Below, one piece after another: positions 24,394-35,686 of a stretch of 64,000 nucleotides of DNA (positions are counted from its first letter, which is position 1; each line of letters opens with the position of its first letter). A program made the position numbers and the translations under genes. The stretch covers positions 124,001 to 188,000 of the forward strand of contig WPDH01000067.1 in NCBI GenBank assembly GCA_019137255.1. Direction: 5' to 3'. The notes below the pieces were generated by a model that was not told the origin of the DNA, did not search any database, and saw nothing but the letters and a program-made list of their open reading frames with translations. This stretch comes from Corinectria fuckeliana (Eukaryota > Ascomycota > Sordariomycetes > Hypocreales > Nectriaceae).

Positions 24394-25665
24394 ATGCCCC
24401 TTTCTACCCCCACAACAACTCTGCTTCAAGCCCGATCATCATCGGCTTCCCTTAACATGATGGCCCTCACCCCCTATGGCTCTACTGGGTCCACCGACCT
24501 CACCATGGCCGTCCTTGGCTGCGGTAAGTAATCACTCATGTCTACGGATATGGAGATGGATTCAGCGTCTGCGGTCCAAGTACTGTCCGCCATATTGGTG
24601 TAGATGTTGTAGTACTGTGCTGTAGCTTAGCCACTCTATTTCCATCCCCCTATCCGTGTCCAAATCCCTCCATTTCCCATCGAAAGGGACAGGTTACTCA
24701 TCGTTGGCTCTTTTGGCATAGGTACCATGGGCGTTGCTATTCTCAGCGGCATCCTGACGTCGCTCTCTGAGATGCAGGGACCTAGGCCCTTGCAGACGCC
24801 CAGCGGAACCTCAACCCCCATGGAGGAGGTCCCTCAGCGACTGCCCTCGCGCTTCATCGCTTGCGTTAGCACTGCTGCCGGCGCTAAGAGGGTCAAGGGA
24901 ACCCTCTGGGAGCATTCGTCCGTCCTCAAGGTTGTCCACAACGAGAACCTGGCGGCCGTTCAACAGGCCGAGGTCGTTCTCCTCTCCTGTAAGGCAGGCG
25001 ATGTTAAGAGGATCCTCAGCGAGCCCGGCATCGCGAAGGCCCTGCATGGAAAGCTCTTGATCAGCGTCTGTGCCGGTGTCACTGTTGAGGATGTCGAGAT
25101 TGCCCTGCACGGCGCCATCCCTTCTAAGGATCCCGCCGAGGATGGCCGATGCCGCATCGTCCGCGCCATGTGCAACACCGCTGCCTTGATTCGCGAGTCC
25201 ATGACTGTCGTCGCCACCACCAACCCTCCTCTGGACCCTGCCACCGAGAGCCTCGTCACCTGGATCTTTAAGCGCATCGGCGATGTCACCTATCTGCCGG
25301 CTGCCAACATGGATGCCTCCACCGCCCTCTGTGCCTCTGGTCCAGCCTTCTTCGCCCTGGTCCTGGAGGCCTCTATCGATGGTGCCGTGGCCATGGGCAT
25401 CCCTCGTCATGAGGCTCAGCGCATGGCTGTGCAGACCATGAGGGGCATGACCGGTCTGGTACAGAGCGGCGAGCACCCGGCTCTCCTTCGGGAAAAGACC
25501 TGCACCTCTGGCGGCTGCACTATCGGTGGCGTTCTGGTCCTGGAAGAGGGACGAGTCCGAGGAACCGTTGCCAGAGCTGTGCGGGAAGCCGCCGTTGTGG
25601 CGAGCCAGCTGGGCAAGGGGGTTGAACAAGTGAACGGGACGCGGTTTGGTTCGAGCCTGCAATGA
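24394..25665 (+). CDS. PRO3: Pyrroline-5-carboxylate reductase
   Basis: Exon 1, 24394-24523, and exon 2, 24722-25665, join across a 198-nt intron (GTAAGT donor, TAG acceptor) that splits a Gly codon inside the Rossmann motif VLGCGTMGVAILSG, so the join restores the NADP-binding GxGxxG. The product is 357 residues from the first ATG of the frame. Met residues 21-22 (positions 24457 and 24460) could also serve as starts. Later motifs are ASGPAFFALVLEA and MGIPRHEAQRMAVQTMRGMTGL, which match the proC dimerisation domain and signature. The enzyme makes the last step of proline synthesis, reducing pyrroline-5-carboxylate in the cytosol. A region of about 40 residues after the first helix (PRPLQTPSGTSTP) is longer than in yeast Pro3 and looks like a flexible insertion. 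Confidence 0.95.
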
Positions 25666-26071
25666 ATTGACGATGATTGGGAAGATGGGGTCATACCGGC
25701 CAACACGACTTGTCCAAAACCAGTGGTCGAGTCTCATTCAGAGTCAGAGGAGTCCCGTTCCGTACAGGTTGATGAACCTTCTCCGAGTTCTGTTGTAGGG
25801 TCTGACTCCGAGTTGATAAGCGAGTCTCAACGGGAGCCTGCCACCTTTTTTCCCAGCGCCTCTTTCGGCCTTGTATTGTTTGGCACCTGGCAGGCTTTGC
25901 GACGGGTGTTTATAGACAAGATTCACATTTGTTAGTTCACATAGACGGGGATATAGATATATTTGTTATAACATTATGATACAAGGTTCTTCTACAAATC
26001 CTGTTGCTTAACCAATTACGCCGATGCCCCTGAATTGCCACTTCGATCTTTCGTCATACAACTGCCTTACT
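25666..26071. other. Tail-to-tail intergenic region
   Basis: 3' flanks of PRO3 and HAT1. AT-rich at 25930-25990. No gene is seen. Confidence 0.5.
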
Positions 26072-27638
26072 TTACGCATCTTCTACACGCGCCTTCTTGC
26101 TAGAGCTTTGTCCTGGTTCATCCTCCAGCTTCCGCTTTCCGTTCACCGCCGCGCTCAGTTGTAGCTTCGAGTGCATCGTCGCGCGCTCGTATGCGGCTAG
26201 GATCCGGGCGTACTCTAGCTCGACGCCGCCAAGTGTTTGCTGAAGCTTCTCGATGCGCTCGCTGGTCTCTATTTGTGAGAGGATATCCTTGTTCTGACGG
26301 TAGAGGCGCTGCTTGACTACGAGCTGCCAGAGGCGTTCCTGGTGCTTGTCGGCCTTCGTAGGTGACGGGACTTCATCATCGAGCGCCATGCTGGGCCGGA
26401 CCGACTCGGGTAGCTTGGACATTAGGTGCATTTCAAGAACTCGGGAGAACTGCCGAGGGGCAATCTTGGCCTGTAGGCGGATGCTCTCGAGATCTTTGCC
26501 CCCGACGATGAGCTGTGGCATCGGGCCTGATCTGGGGACGATGACGGAAGGGTCGACTTGAAGGTCGCAGAATTGGGGAATTGTGCGGAGGAACTCCAAG
26601 TCACAGACATCTCGTAGGTCGTCAAACGCCTCGTTGGGATCCTCAACTGTGAACTCGTGGGTCTGGGGATGTTTGTGGTAGTGCTCAAAGATGGTCTTGT
26701 AGAGATGAGCTCCGATTCCCTTTCCTTGAAAAGGAGGCAGAATGATAAACTGCGACAGCCGGGTTCTGCAGGGGAGTTCAGCCAAGTCGAAGTCGCCAAT
26801 CGGAAGCTCCCACTCGCCCTTGGGAGATGCAGGAGGTGTCGGAGGCTGGAAGTAAAAGAAGCGGAAAATGGTAGAATATCCCACGAAGGTGTATGTGCTC
26901 TTCTCAGGATCGTCCACCGCCTTCCGCTTCTGGTATAGGAAAAAGACAGTCCATCGGTCAGCGTCTGACAGGTCGAGCTCAACTGAGTCTGAGTCGGGAT
27001 CTTGTCCGATATAGCTGCCTCCTTCAATGAAGAGAGGAATAAAGAATTGGAGGCGACTGTTCATTTGCTTGACAGCTGGGTCGGCCAGGTTCCCGCGCCA
27101 AATTTCATATTGGCCTTCCGGGGTATTTATGGTCGAGTGAAGAGTACCAGGGGGCGTCCAGTTATCACCGATCTGCTTGGAGCTGTCCTCAAAGTCGCTG
27201 CGTTTGACAAAGGCAACTGACTGAATGTTAGTTAAAGATATTTGTATCTAGCGAGGATGGCTGAACGAACTCTTGGGCAAATGTCCACCCTCTTTTAAGA
27301 TCCCGACAACGTCTGTAGGCTCGGTGTTACCGACAGCCTTGAACTTGCTGCTGTACGAGGTCTTGAGATGCGGGCGCATGTCATTAGCACGATAGCGCAA
27401 GCTGATCTTAAGATCCTTGTAGCCGAAGATTTGTTCCTCTTCGCCAAAGATAGAGTAGGTGAACTTCGGGTTGAAGGTCGCAATATTCCGGAGGCCCGAT
27501 TTCGATGGTGCGACGAGGCTGATGTTGATGGCATCGTTGGCGTTTGCGAGCCCTGGAGAGGAAGGTTAGCACTTGATGCGATGGGGGCAAGTCGAAGCAG
27601 ATGCGCTTACACTCCTCCGCGTTCGATAAAGCAGCCAT
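26072..27638 (-). CDS. HAT1: Histone acetyltransferase type B catalytic subunit
   Basis: Three exons (27638-27611, 27552-27271, 27216-26072) join in phase across 58- and 54-nt introns and give 484 residues. Exon 1 is only 28 nt (MAALSNAEE) and splits a Trp codon, giving EEWLANANDAINISLV, the Hat1 N-terminus. The N-terminal Hat1 domain continues with FTYSIFGEEEQIFGYKDLKI and RPHLKTSYSSKF. The acetyltransferase core has LSQFIILPPFQGKGIGAHLY, with acetyl-CoA binding motif QGKGIG, and VEDPNEAFDDLRD, which carries the conserved acidic catalytic loop. By family knowledge Hat1 with Hat2 acetylates new histone H4 at Lys5 and Lys12. The C-terminus is a helical, charged extension ending in a basic KKARVEDA that may aid nuclear import. 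Confidence 0.96.
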
Positions 27639-28077
27639 TTTTGTCGCTTTTCCTGAGAGGCTCGAGATGTTGTTCTCAGATGCGAGCGGGATGCAACACA
27701 GAGTCGTGGGAGAGGATAGAAGTGCAATGTGCGGTGCCGCGGCTGGTGGTTGTGTCGCAAAGAAAGCTGCTTGGAAACGCGCTTGTTGGCTAGTGCCTAC
27801 TAATTAGTAGGCACATCGCGTCCTACACGCGATTCAATTAACCGCTAGTTTTCTGCCTTAGTCCTCAGGTGGCAAAAGGCAAGAGGCCTAAGTAATAAGG
27901 CTGCTTAGGTGAGATGATGTAATGGTGCCTGGGCGTACCCAAGTACCCTGAATTACCTAAAGTGGCCTGTGCCCATTGCCATCGCAAAAGTCTGGAAACG
28001 TCGGATCTTTCGCATTCCGTCTTCTACTAGGCTTCCTTGAACAAGCACCTGATGGCTTTGCGCCTCGAGCCTTCGTC
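27639..28077. other. Divergent promoter region HAT1 / LMBR1-like gene
   Basis: About 440 nt. TAGGCA/CTTAGG-type AT-richer words are scattered at 27800-27960. No gene is seen. Confidence 0.45.
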
Positions 28078-30216
28078 ATGATTCAGATCACAAGCAGCTC
28101 TTCGCCAGTTGGCTCCGAGGTGTTTTCGTTATTCGCGCTGCTATTCATCTCTCTAATCGTTCTACTGATCTTACGATACTATCTCCCTCTCCGAACGACC
28201 CCAGCCTTTTATCTCGTCCCGATATTCTTCGCCCTTTGGCTCCCCTCGATCGTCATCCTCCTCGTCCCAGTCGACCTCGCCTCGAGCGCAACCCCCGGCG
28301 ATGATGCTACACGCGGAATATGGCTGCCCGAAAGGGTAATCCTGGTGTCATGGAGGATCACGTACTGGCTTACATTTGCCCTAACCTGGTACGAACAGAT
28401 TTAGACCATGTAGATCCTCCTGCTAACATGCTTCTCTAGGTTTATCCTCCCCATCCTCGCCGAATACTCCGATGCCGGCTATCGAGAGCCGAAGGACAAG
28501 CTCCTATACTCACTTCGAGGCAACGCCCAATTCCACGCAACGGTTCTGGGCTTCGGCTCCATCGGCCTGATCTACTTCTTCATCTACTCTGGCTTCAGCT
28601 TCACATCGGTCAAAGGTCTCGTCATGGCGTTGGCATACTGTTGGGGTTTGATCCTCGCTATCTATCTCATGGGCCACGGCTTGGTCTCAATCCCGAGGCG
28701 CCTGATGCGCGGTGCCAGCATCAGCGGGCGATTGCGCCGGCTTCAAAGCAAGGCACCCAAAGTCTACGAGCAGATGGAGGATTCGCTCGTGAGTCTGGAA
28801 GACATCGAGGTCCAGGTTGCCGAGCTCGGCCGGCGCAAAGCGGGTAGCGCCTTGACCTTCCGAGACTGGATCGAAGAGCTCCAGGATATGGCCAATATTC
28901 CAGAGTCGCAGCCACGAGCTGCTCGATTCGGCGGAGGCGCCGAAACTGCCATTATCCCGCACGTCATCACCGACAAGTACCTCGCCGACTTGACACGAAA
29001 ACTCATGCGCTCGAAACATGCCCGATCTCGATACGTCAATGCTTGGAACGAACTCGTTGAGGAAGCCGCTGAGACACAGGCTATTTTGGATTCCGCGGCA
29101 TCGAAGAAGCTTGAGTTTGGGGAAGTCCACCCACATGCGGGACTCTGGGAGAAGACCACCGTCTTGACGCCTTACACTCGATACCTCTGCTATTATCACG
29201 TGCTGCCTTATGCGCAAATTGTACTCGGAATATTGCTAGCTCTGGCGTCGACGTGCATCGTGTGGTCCGAGGTTGTCAAGGTTGCGTTCCCAAAACTGTC
29301 TGTCATAAGGCTGAGCGTCGTTCACCACTGGGTCGGCGATAGGGCTGAGGTTGGTTTTGCCGGTCAGCTCATCTCATCCTTCTGGATTTGCTACATGTGC
29401 ACGGCCGCCCTTATCTCCATGACTGAAGTCAAGGTCTGGCGTGGACGAGCCCTTGTCAGGCGGAACACGGCGCACGAGTCGGCCTTCTGGTACGCCATGC
29501 AGGTCGCTAAGCTCACCATCCCGCTCTCATACAACTTTACGACGTTCCTGTCGAAGACAGTCTATACGAAGACTGTCTTCTACAAATTCCTCGGTAAACT
29601 TATCGACTTGACTCCATTGGGCCACTGGTTCGATGATCTTTTCCCGATTGTCGTCTTGTTCCCCGTTCTCGCTACCCTTTTTGGTATATACGGCAAGGTC
29701 AAGCGTTTGTTTGTGGGAATGGACGTTATCGACGACGACGACGAAGAGAATGTCTCAGGCTACGGCACTGGTTCATGGCGCGAGGGTCGAGACCTTATCT
29801 CACGAGAACTGGGCGGCAACTCGGTGTTCCGCCGTCGTGAGGAGGCTATCGGCAGACTTTCCTCTACTGGTACCTCTGGCGGACGCTCAGGCCCGGTCCT
29901 GTCCATCCCGTCCGTACATGGCTCAGCTTCCTCATCCGCCCGATCCCCTGCGCGCTCGTCTAACACTGCCCGTCGTAGCGGCACGGCCACAAACTGGGAA
30001 GAGGACCCTCCTCAAGACGAAAACTTCTTCCAGATCCTTGGCCACCGCATGAAGAACACCATGGACACTATTGATACACCGAAGTGGATGCAGGACTTTA
30101 AAAAGCCTAAGTGGATGGGCGGTGACGATGCTGGAGAACCGAGCACCAGCCCGGGGGGGACCGACTTTAGGAGATGGTTTGGCGGCGGATCCGGGGAAGG
30201 CCAAATTCGCCTTTGA
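28078..30216 (+). CDS. LMBR1-family multi-pass membrane protein
   Basis: Exons 28078-28388 and 28440-30216 join across a 51-nt intron (GTACGA donor, CTAAC branch, CTAG acceptor), restoring a Trp codon inside a membrane helix (LTFALTWFILPILAEY). The product is 695 residues. Roughly nine hydrophobic helices are visible: five in the first 200 residues, then a long charged cytosolic stretch with coiled-coil character (about 205-370), then four more (including LPYAQIVLGILLALASTCIV and LFPIVVLFPVLATLFGIYG). This 5+4 layout with a central loop is that of LMBR1/LIMR proteins. The last about 170 residues are Ser/Gly-rich and disordered, ending in repeated PKWM motifs. Fungal members lack a firmly known role. 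Confidence 0.9.
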
Positions 30217-30820
30217 GACACCCACCCAGCGTTTCGTTTTCGTTGCGAGCTTTTTCTTTCTCCTTTCCCCGCCCTGGGCTGGGGCGCACCAGCATGATTT
30301 CACCCGGCAGAGTAAGCACAGACAGAGCATTGCCACGGAGTTTGGGAGGTTACTATTTGGACGGCGCATCGAGTGCAGAAGTCACCGAGGCCGTCGCCAA
30401 GGCGTTTTTGGATGAGGCAGCTCACCGAGCGGCTTTATTATTACTTTTGTACGAGAACAAGACTGTTATGCGCATAGCAGACTCAAACGAAATACGACAC
30501 TGAAGATACAACTTGGGCTTCTGTTAGAACTGGAGGTAGAAGGGCTGGGGTGGCATTAATATCTGAGAATTTCCGTAGCAAAAAGCCTCTAGGATATATA
30601 GTAACTGTTCATAACGTCTCATACGGTCGCACGTAGTCTGTCTTTGGTGCGTATGTTCGTAAATCATAAGTCATCATGCAGAAGGGAAAAGAAGAAAACA
30701 ACTACCCGAACTGGTAAAGCATCTCAACCACTGAGCCCCCGACTTCTTTTTGGACCAGGTTCGCCGACGCCCCTCTTGGTCAGCTGTGCCGATGCCTCCC
30801 GCGCAGATGAACCGGCCGGG
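30217..30820. other. Tail-to-tail intergenic region
   Basis: 3' flanks of the LMBR1-like gene and the CorA-like gene. Frames here (30174-30503, 30644-31075 plus) are chance or antisense readings. No gene is seen. Confidence 0.5.
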
Positions 30821-32822
30821 TCACAATTGGACGGTTCGAGGCTGGTTGATGGTGTTCCAGGTGTTGGTCTTGCTCATGGTGCGCTTCCGCAGGTGGAACA
30901 TGATCTCCTTCTCCATTACCTCAATGTTCTTCTCGAGATCTGCGTCGTCCTTTTTGGCCTGCTCCATGCGGTGCTTGTCGATCCAGAGCCAGGCGGCGAC
31001 GATGAGGACGGTGACGGGGACGGTGACGGCAAAGTAGATCCAGACTTGAACGGAGACGACTGGGCTGGCGCCTGAGGGAGGGAAGAAAGGACGTCAGTAG
31101 AGAATAGCACGACTAAGTCGGTCGATGAGGGAGGGGTGGAGCGTGAAGCGAGCAGAGGAGAGGACGTACCGTCTTCAAAGTTGAAAAACGTCATGCTGAA
31201 GACGGAGGCGAGATATGTCCCCGGAAGGAAGAGGGCTCCCATCAGCGACAGCGTCTTCATAGCTGTGCTGTCCCGCTTGCTGGCGTGAGCTATCCTCCGC
31301 TGCTCTCCAGCAATCTGCAGGTTCAGCCTCGCCTCACGCTGCGACATGATGTTGTACAGCTGCGCCGTAGATCAGTACTGGTAGTCAAAGAACGCGAACT
31401 GGTGGCAGAAGGTGCACCTACCGCCTCGCGCTGGACCTTCAGACGCTCAAGCGTAGTGTGGATGTAGTTCTCCAGGCCCGTGAGCTTGACCTTGTAGAAG
31501 TCGATGCGGGAGAACATGCTCCGGTGCAGCTTGTCCATCTCCCTGCGGTGGCCGCGCTCGGCAGGGCCCATCTCGGGGCTTACGGCGGCGGCCTTCCACT
31601 TGGCGTCGAGGCTCTCCATGGCTTTCTCCATCTCCTTGGCGAGGGCCAGATACGCCTGGGGCCGCTTCCACATGACGTGGCCGTGGCACTCGACGAGGTC
31701 GCGGTTCAGGCCGTCGACCTCCATGAGCCCGTCCTGGAAGTACTGCTCGTGCTCCTCGACCTCGTTGCGCAGGCTGACGGCGTTCTCGAGGCGGCGCAGC
31801 CAGTCGCGGGCGTCGCGCTGCTTCTGGTCGTTGGCGGGCGACAGGTCGTAGGAGAGGATGATGACGGGGAGCAGCATGGGGTGGCCGACCTGGGCGGCGC
31901 ATGCTTTGGCGTGCAGCAGGGCCCTCTCGACGTCGGAGCTGGGCGTGCCCTTGATGAAGCCAGTGGTGATGTTGGTGTTGAAGGAGTGGGAGAGCATCAT
32001 CTCCCAGCCGCGCGTCTTGCCCTTCTTCCGGACATCGGACTTGCGGTGGATGATTTCTAGGAGAGAGGTCGATGTTAGCGGAAGCTCTTTGATTGGTTGA
32101 TTGATACGAGTTCGTTCAGTCTCGGAGAACTCACGCAGATGGGGATCGTCGTCGTCCTGATCGTGGGCCGACCAGAAGAAAGGCCCAACGACGGCCGAGG
32201 TCTCGATGGCGCGGAAGGGCAGCTTCAGCTCGCGGACCATGGACTCGTAGGTGTCCTGGGGGAGCGAGATGACCTTGGGGGCAAACGTGTCTTTGTCCTT
32301 GGCGTTCTTCTGGACTCTTGGCAGGGAGTCAACACTGGCTGGGCCTATAACTGGACGACGGATGATGATATGAGAGACCTACATCAAGCGCATGCCGCTG
32401 AGCAACTTGGTCCCCGGGCGCTGACTCTCTGGCGGTGCAAAAACGCCCTGAAGAAAAAGAAAAAGAAGGCACAGTTGGTCAGTTTTGATTGCTTCTATTG
32501 TTTTGATTCGTTCCACTGAGCGCGCAAGGGGAGAGCTCAAGGCGACGGATGCCGGATGTGGTGAGCCGTGACAGACGACGTACCTTGCGATGCAGAAAGT
32601 TGTCGAACTCGTCTTCAGGCAGCGGATGCTCCTCTGACGAGTTGTACAAGGGATCCTGGACGGCGCATTAGTAATTATCTCTCATCTCTCAGCAATCGCG
32701 TGCGAGCTGCATCTTCTGCGTGTGTTTTTGCGCACCGAGTAGTTGAACATCTCGAGGTAGCTGGTTTCCTCGTCGACGACGCGACACTCGTCGATGTAGT
32801 AGCGGAACATGTAGTCGTCCAT
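30821..32822 (-). CDS. CorA-like two-helix membrane protein
   Basis: Seven exons join in phase: 32822-32736, 32655-32584, 32447-32383, 32316-32135, 32056-31422, 31359-31170 and 31071-30821. They give 493 residues from the ATG at 32822. The long cytosolic part is helical (RDWLRRLENAVSLRNEVEEH, RIDFYKVKLTGLENYI, IMSQREARLNLQIAGEQRR). It leads into KRDSTAMKTLSLMGALFLPGTYLASVFSMTFF (TM1) and VWIYFAVTVPVTVLIVAAWLWI (TM2) near the C-terminus. This order, a long helix then two adjacent membrane helices, is that of CorA/ZntB metal transporters and their many fungal relatives. The GMN signature at the end of TM1 is absent (MTFF instead), so ion transport is inferred only from fold. The N-terminus could extend further through an additional exon; similarity-free sequence lies upstream. 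Confidence 0.8.
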
Positions 32823-33673
32823 GGCCTTCCACTGGTGCCGGTCGACGCGGCTGTACTGCTGATTGGGATGTTCTCTTTGAAGCTGAGAGCCGTCGCAGCT
32901 TGACGAATGAAGAGGGAAGACGGTGAGAATGACGATGGCTGCCAGAATCGAAAATCACTTCCTCGGTCGCCAATCTCGGAGGGCGCCAACCAACCAACAG
33001 GATTGGTACCAGGCGTCATACAGCATCTACGGTGTAGATTCATGTACACTCCGTACTCCTTATGCTTATGTACGTAGGGCGGTCGATCTGCGGCCCATCT
33101 AGACCCCTCCCCGGGACCCAACCTCTTTACTTTTTCCCATTGCGAGCCAACAATTATTAATATCCAACTTCATTTGCTGACGGATGCTAACTATTGCCGA
33201 GGCACAACAGGGATCATGTTATTGAAAACAGCAGCCTACTATTTGTTTTCTTACTTGACTCATCACTCTTAAAGATTGTGCTGGCGCCACGGTCAATTGA
33301 GCCTACCAAAAAGTGTGAATACTGAGCTAAGGCAGGCTTCGCTTCATCCTTGTCCTGGCCCCTCCAACAAAACCAGCCTTCTATTCCCAGCCCCCTCAGA
33401 TATCGAGGCAAGCCCAAGATCGAACAATCGATCCGCTGTTGTTACCATTCTGTTAGTTCAATGTCCAGAGGTATTATTTCACAGGTAAAAAGAACATACT
33501 CTGTAATTAGATCTGAAAAGTCGAAATGCTCGAACCCGTTGTCGTATTTGTGCACTTTCCACACGCTGCGCACGCTGAGCTACCACGTACGGCCAAGCAA
33601 CCGAAGTTGGAGCCGCTCTTTCAACGGCCGAGGCAATCCTCTTCCACTGCTGGTTCAGGTCAGCTCGGGTGGC
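32823..33673. other. Promoter side of the CorA-like gene and gene-free sequence
   Basis: Open frames exist on both strands but none has a recognisable pattern. A possible extra 5' exon of the CorA-like gene cannot be excluded at 32830-32900, where the frame stays open upstream of the chosen ATG. Confidence 0.4.
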
Positions 33674-34140
33674 TTATTGTCTGGGTATCTGGATCACCTT
33701 GAAGACTTGCGATATGACGGTCCGCCCGTCTTGGCTCACGATGGTCATCCCGAGGTGACCTGTGGCCGAGCTCCGAAGGATAGAAATGTCGGAGTCCGCC
33801 AAGTTCCGTTCTTCCGTGTGAACCCCTGTTGCTTGTCTATTTGCGCTGTCAAGCTCTTGCTTTACTCAAGACTGTCACTGGGATCTCATAGTTCGAGGGC
33901 TACCTCCTCGTGATATTGTGGTGTCTGTAGGGACATAACGAGTAGCTCCAGCCGCATCTCTTGGACTTTGGTTTGCAATCGAGCGCAAGCCAAGCACTCT
34001 TGTTAACATTCCGATAAAGTGGAATTGAGTCGGTAAGACCAACATTCTCCAGTAGAAAACTTACGCATCATGGGCTGCGGCGTTCCGTTGGGTGCTGTAC
34101 TGGTGTACTCTATGCCTTGCAATGTGACCTTCGCGGCCAT
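33674..34140 (-). CDS. Candidate small three-exon gene, unknown function
   Basis: Reading the minus strand, exons 34140-34065, 33998-33904 and 33859-33674 join in phase to 118 residues. Intron 1 has a GTAAGT donor; intron 2 is only 44 nt (GTAGCC donor), which is short but possible. Exon 2 reads LACARLQTKVQEMRLELL, a plausible short coiled coil. Exon 3 reads NLADSDISILRSSATGHLGM and IVSQDGRTVISQVFKVIQI, which look like beta strands. The C-terminal pattern loosely recalls C-terminal tails of fungal STAND/NACHT-associated proteins, but I cannot name the family. If intron 2 is not removed the frame ends after HEEVALEL. Because decayed reading frames lie just upstream, this could also be a pseudogene remnant. 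Confidence 0.35.
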
Positions 34141-34317
34141 GCATCGTGTGCTATGTTTACTCCAGCCACGTTAGCTCTCTTTGCGTTGAGATGTGTTGCA
34201 GCCGCCAGCTTTGGGCTTACAGCACAATACTGTTCTATCGACGCCCGCGCCGTCCAAACCTGTAGGCTCAAAGAACATGACAATCTCGACATCGTCGCAG
34301 TTTGATAGCCAGTGTCA

Positions 34318-34827
34318 TTATAGGGAAGGGCCGTTCGTCAAAAGGTTCCTCTCCAGTGTCTTGTAGTGAAGCAGTTGAATCGTCTCGACCGTAGAGCGCG
34401 TGTATGACCGCTCTACGGAGAACGTCACACGCTTGACATCCGTTTGGGACATACTCAAGTCCCTGCTATCTATTAGCGAGACATCATACCTAAACAACTA
34501 GCTTGACTCGCGTAGCCTTATTCTCAACAGCCACATCTCTAACAACCGAAGCCTAACCACCACGGACGTCAAGGTTAGTACGCTGCTGCAGGCGCTCCCG
34601 AGGGCCCTTCCAACAGTGGTGGTCTCTTGCCTCTGGTTTCGGCGGCTGTAGATGATCACATACTCTAAGATATAGCAAAAGTGACCTTCCTCTAGCTGTT
34701 CGTCAACTACAGACGACGTGGTCCCAGAAGCAAAGTACACTTTTCTCCCATTTGAAAGCCTGTCACGGATTTCGACTGCCAAACAGACAGAAAAAAAATA
34801 AACACTCAAAGGACCAGTGAATCCCAA
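34318..34827 (-). pseudogene. Decayed coding remnant(s)
   Basis: On the minus strand the frame of 34827-34498 continues past a single TAG into a further open stretch down to 34318 that includes VKRVTFSVERSYTRSTVETI, a protein-like basic/helical segment. In another frame 34620-34500 reads NLDVRGG, a stop, then ASVVRDVAVENKATRVKLVV. The mixture of plausible segments in different frames with isolated stops suggests one or two degraded genes, perhaps related to the small gene at 33674-34140. No intact product can be assigned. Confidence 0.3.
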
Positions 34828-35104
34828 GAAGGAAGCGCGTGGTACCTACGACAGAAATCGCTGTAGGACGCGAATGGCTGGTCTGCTTCACCACCTCTAT
34901 TGGGAATATCCCAGCTAGTGTCTACCTGAAGACCCGTATCTCCTTTATTGTTCATCTCAAATACGGATTCTATTCCGATTACTGCATCACCACCTTCACA
35001 CTTCCGCTGAACGTCTCACCTTGACATGGGCCACCCCGGCTGGCCTTCGAGATGCGTTATCACCCGCATCCGCACTGCGAGAGCCAAGCATGCAAAATGA
35101 CGTC

Positions 35105-35495
35105 ATGGCCCCTGAGAACAATCCCTCCATTAAGAGCATGTCCCGTGATGTCCAAACTGACTATGGCATCGGATCATCCAACCACCAGAGCTGAGCGTCG
35201 TTTTCTCAAGAAAGCGAGACGAAAGATTCAACGTCTATCTCATTCCCTAGTCAGCCAGTGAAAGAGGAGTTTTGAAGAGTTCCGCGAAACATTCTGGGAG
35301 CGCTTGGTAGATGAGGCAAAGTCGTCTGTTCGCAAGAGGGTGACTCCAGATGTCTTCGATCCGCTCATCAGTTGCGCGTCTACAGTCGCTCAATGAGTGG
35401 GGGTTTATGATGGTCAACCACCAAAGAAGAGCCGACAGGAAGATGGCATGTGTCAATCGATGTCGCTTCGTTTGAGGAGGAACAAGTCTAGCTGA
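35105..35495 (+). pseudogene. Degraded reading frame with stops and a frameshift
   Basis: From the ATG at 35105 the plus-strand frame reads a polar, protein-like sequence with TGA at 35192 and TGA at 35273. Dropping one base in the TTTT run at 35270-35273 restores a good frame: EEFRETFWERLVDEAKSSVR, then KRVTPDVFDPLISCASTV. A TGA at 35394 interrupts it, then the frame continues through PPKKSRQEDGM to TGA at 35493. The stops at 35192 and 35394 could each arise from a CGA or CAA-type codon by C-to-T change, as in RIP. No family recognised. Confidence 0.4.
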
Positions 35496-35637
35496 GTTTA
35501 TTAGATTCATCTGTGACAAGATCTCGCTACTCCAAACCTATGACAACGTATCAATACGTGTGCTATGTGTCCAACTATTTGTCCGTCACGTCTCGCTATC
35601 CAATGTATCCAGTAACGTACTACGTCGTCGTCATAAT

Positions 35638-35667
35638 CATATCGTTCATATCGTTCATATCGTCCAA
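35638..35667. repeat. Nonamer tandem repeat
   Basis: Three ATATCGTTC/ATATCGTCC units lie about 20 nt beyond the phospholipase C stop codon, in its 3' flank. Confidence 0.6.
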
Positions 35668-35686
35668 ATCCATAACCCATGGTTAT

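Noticed and set aside
31458..32060. 200-codon plus-strand frame rich in Val, Leu and Gly
   Set aside because: Antisense of the main exon of the CorA-like gene.
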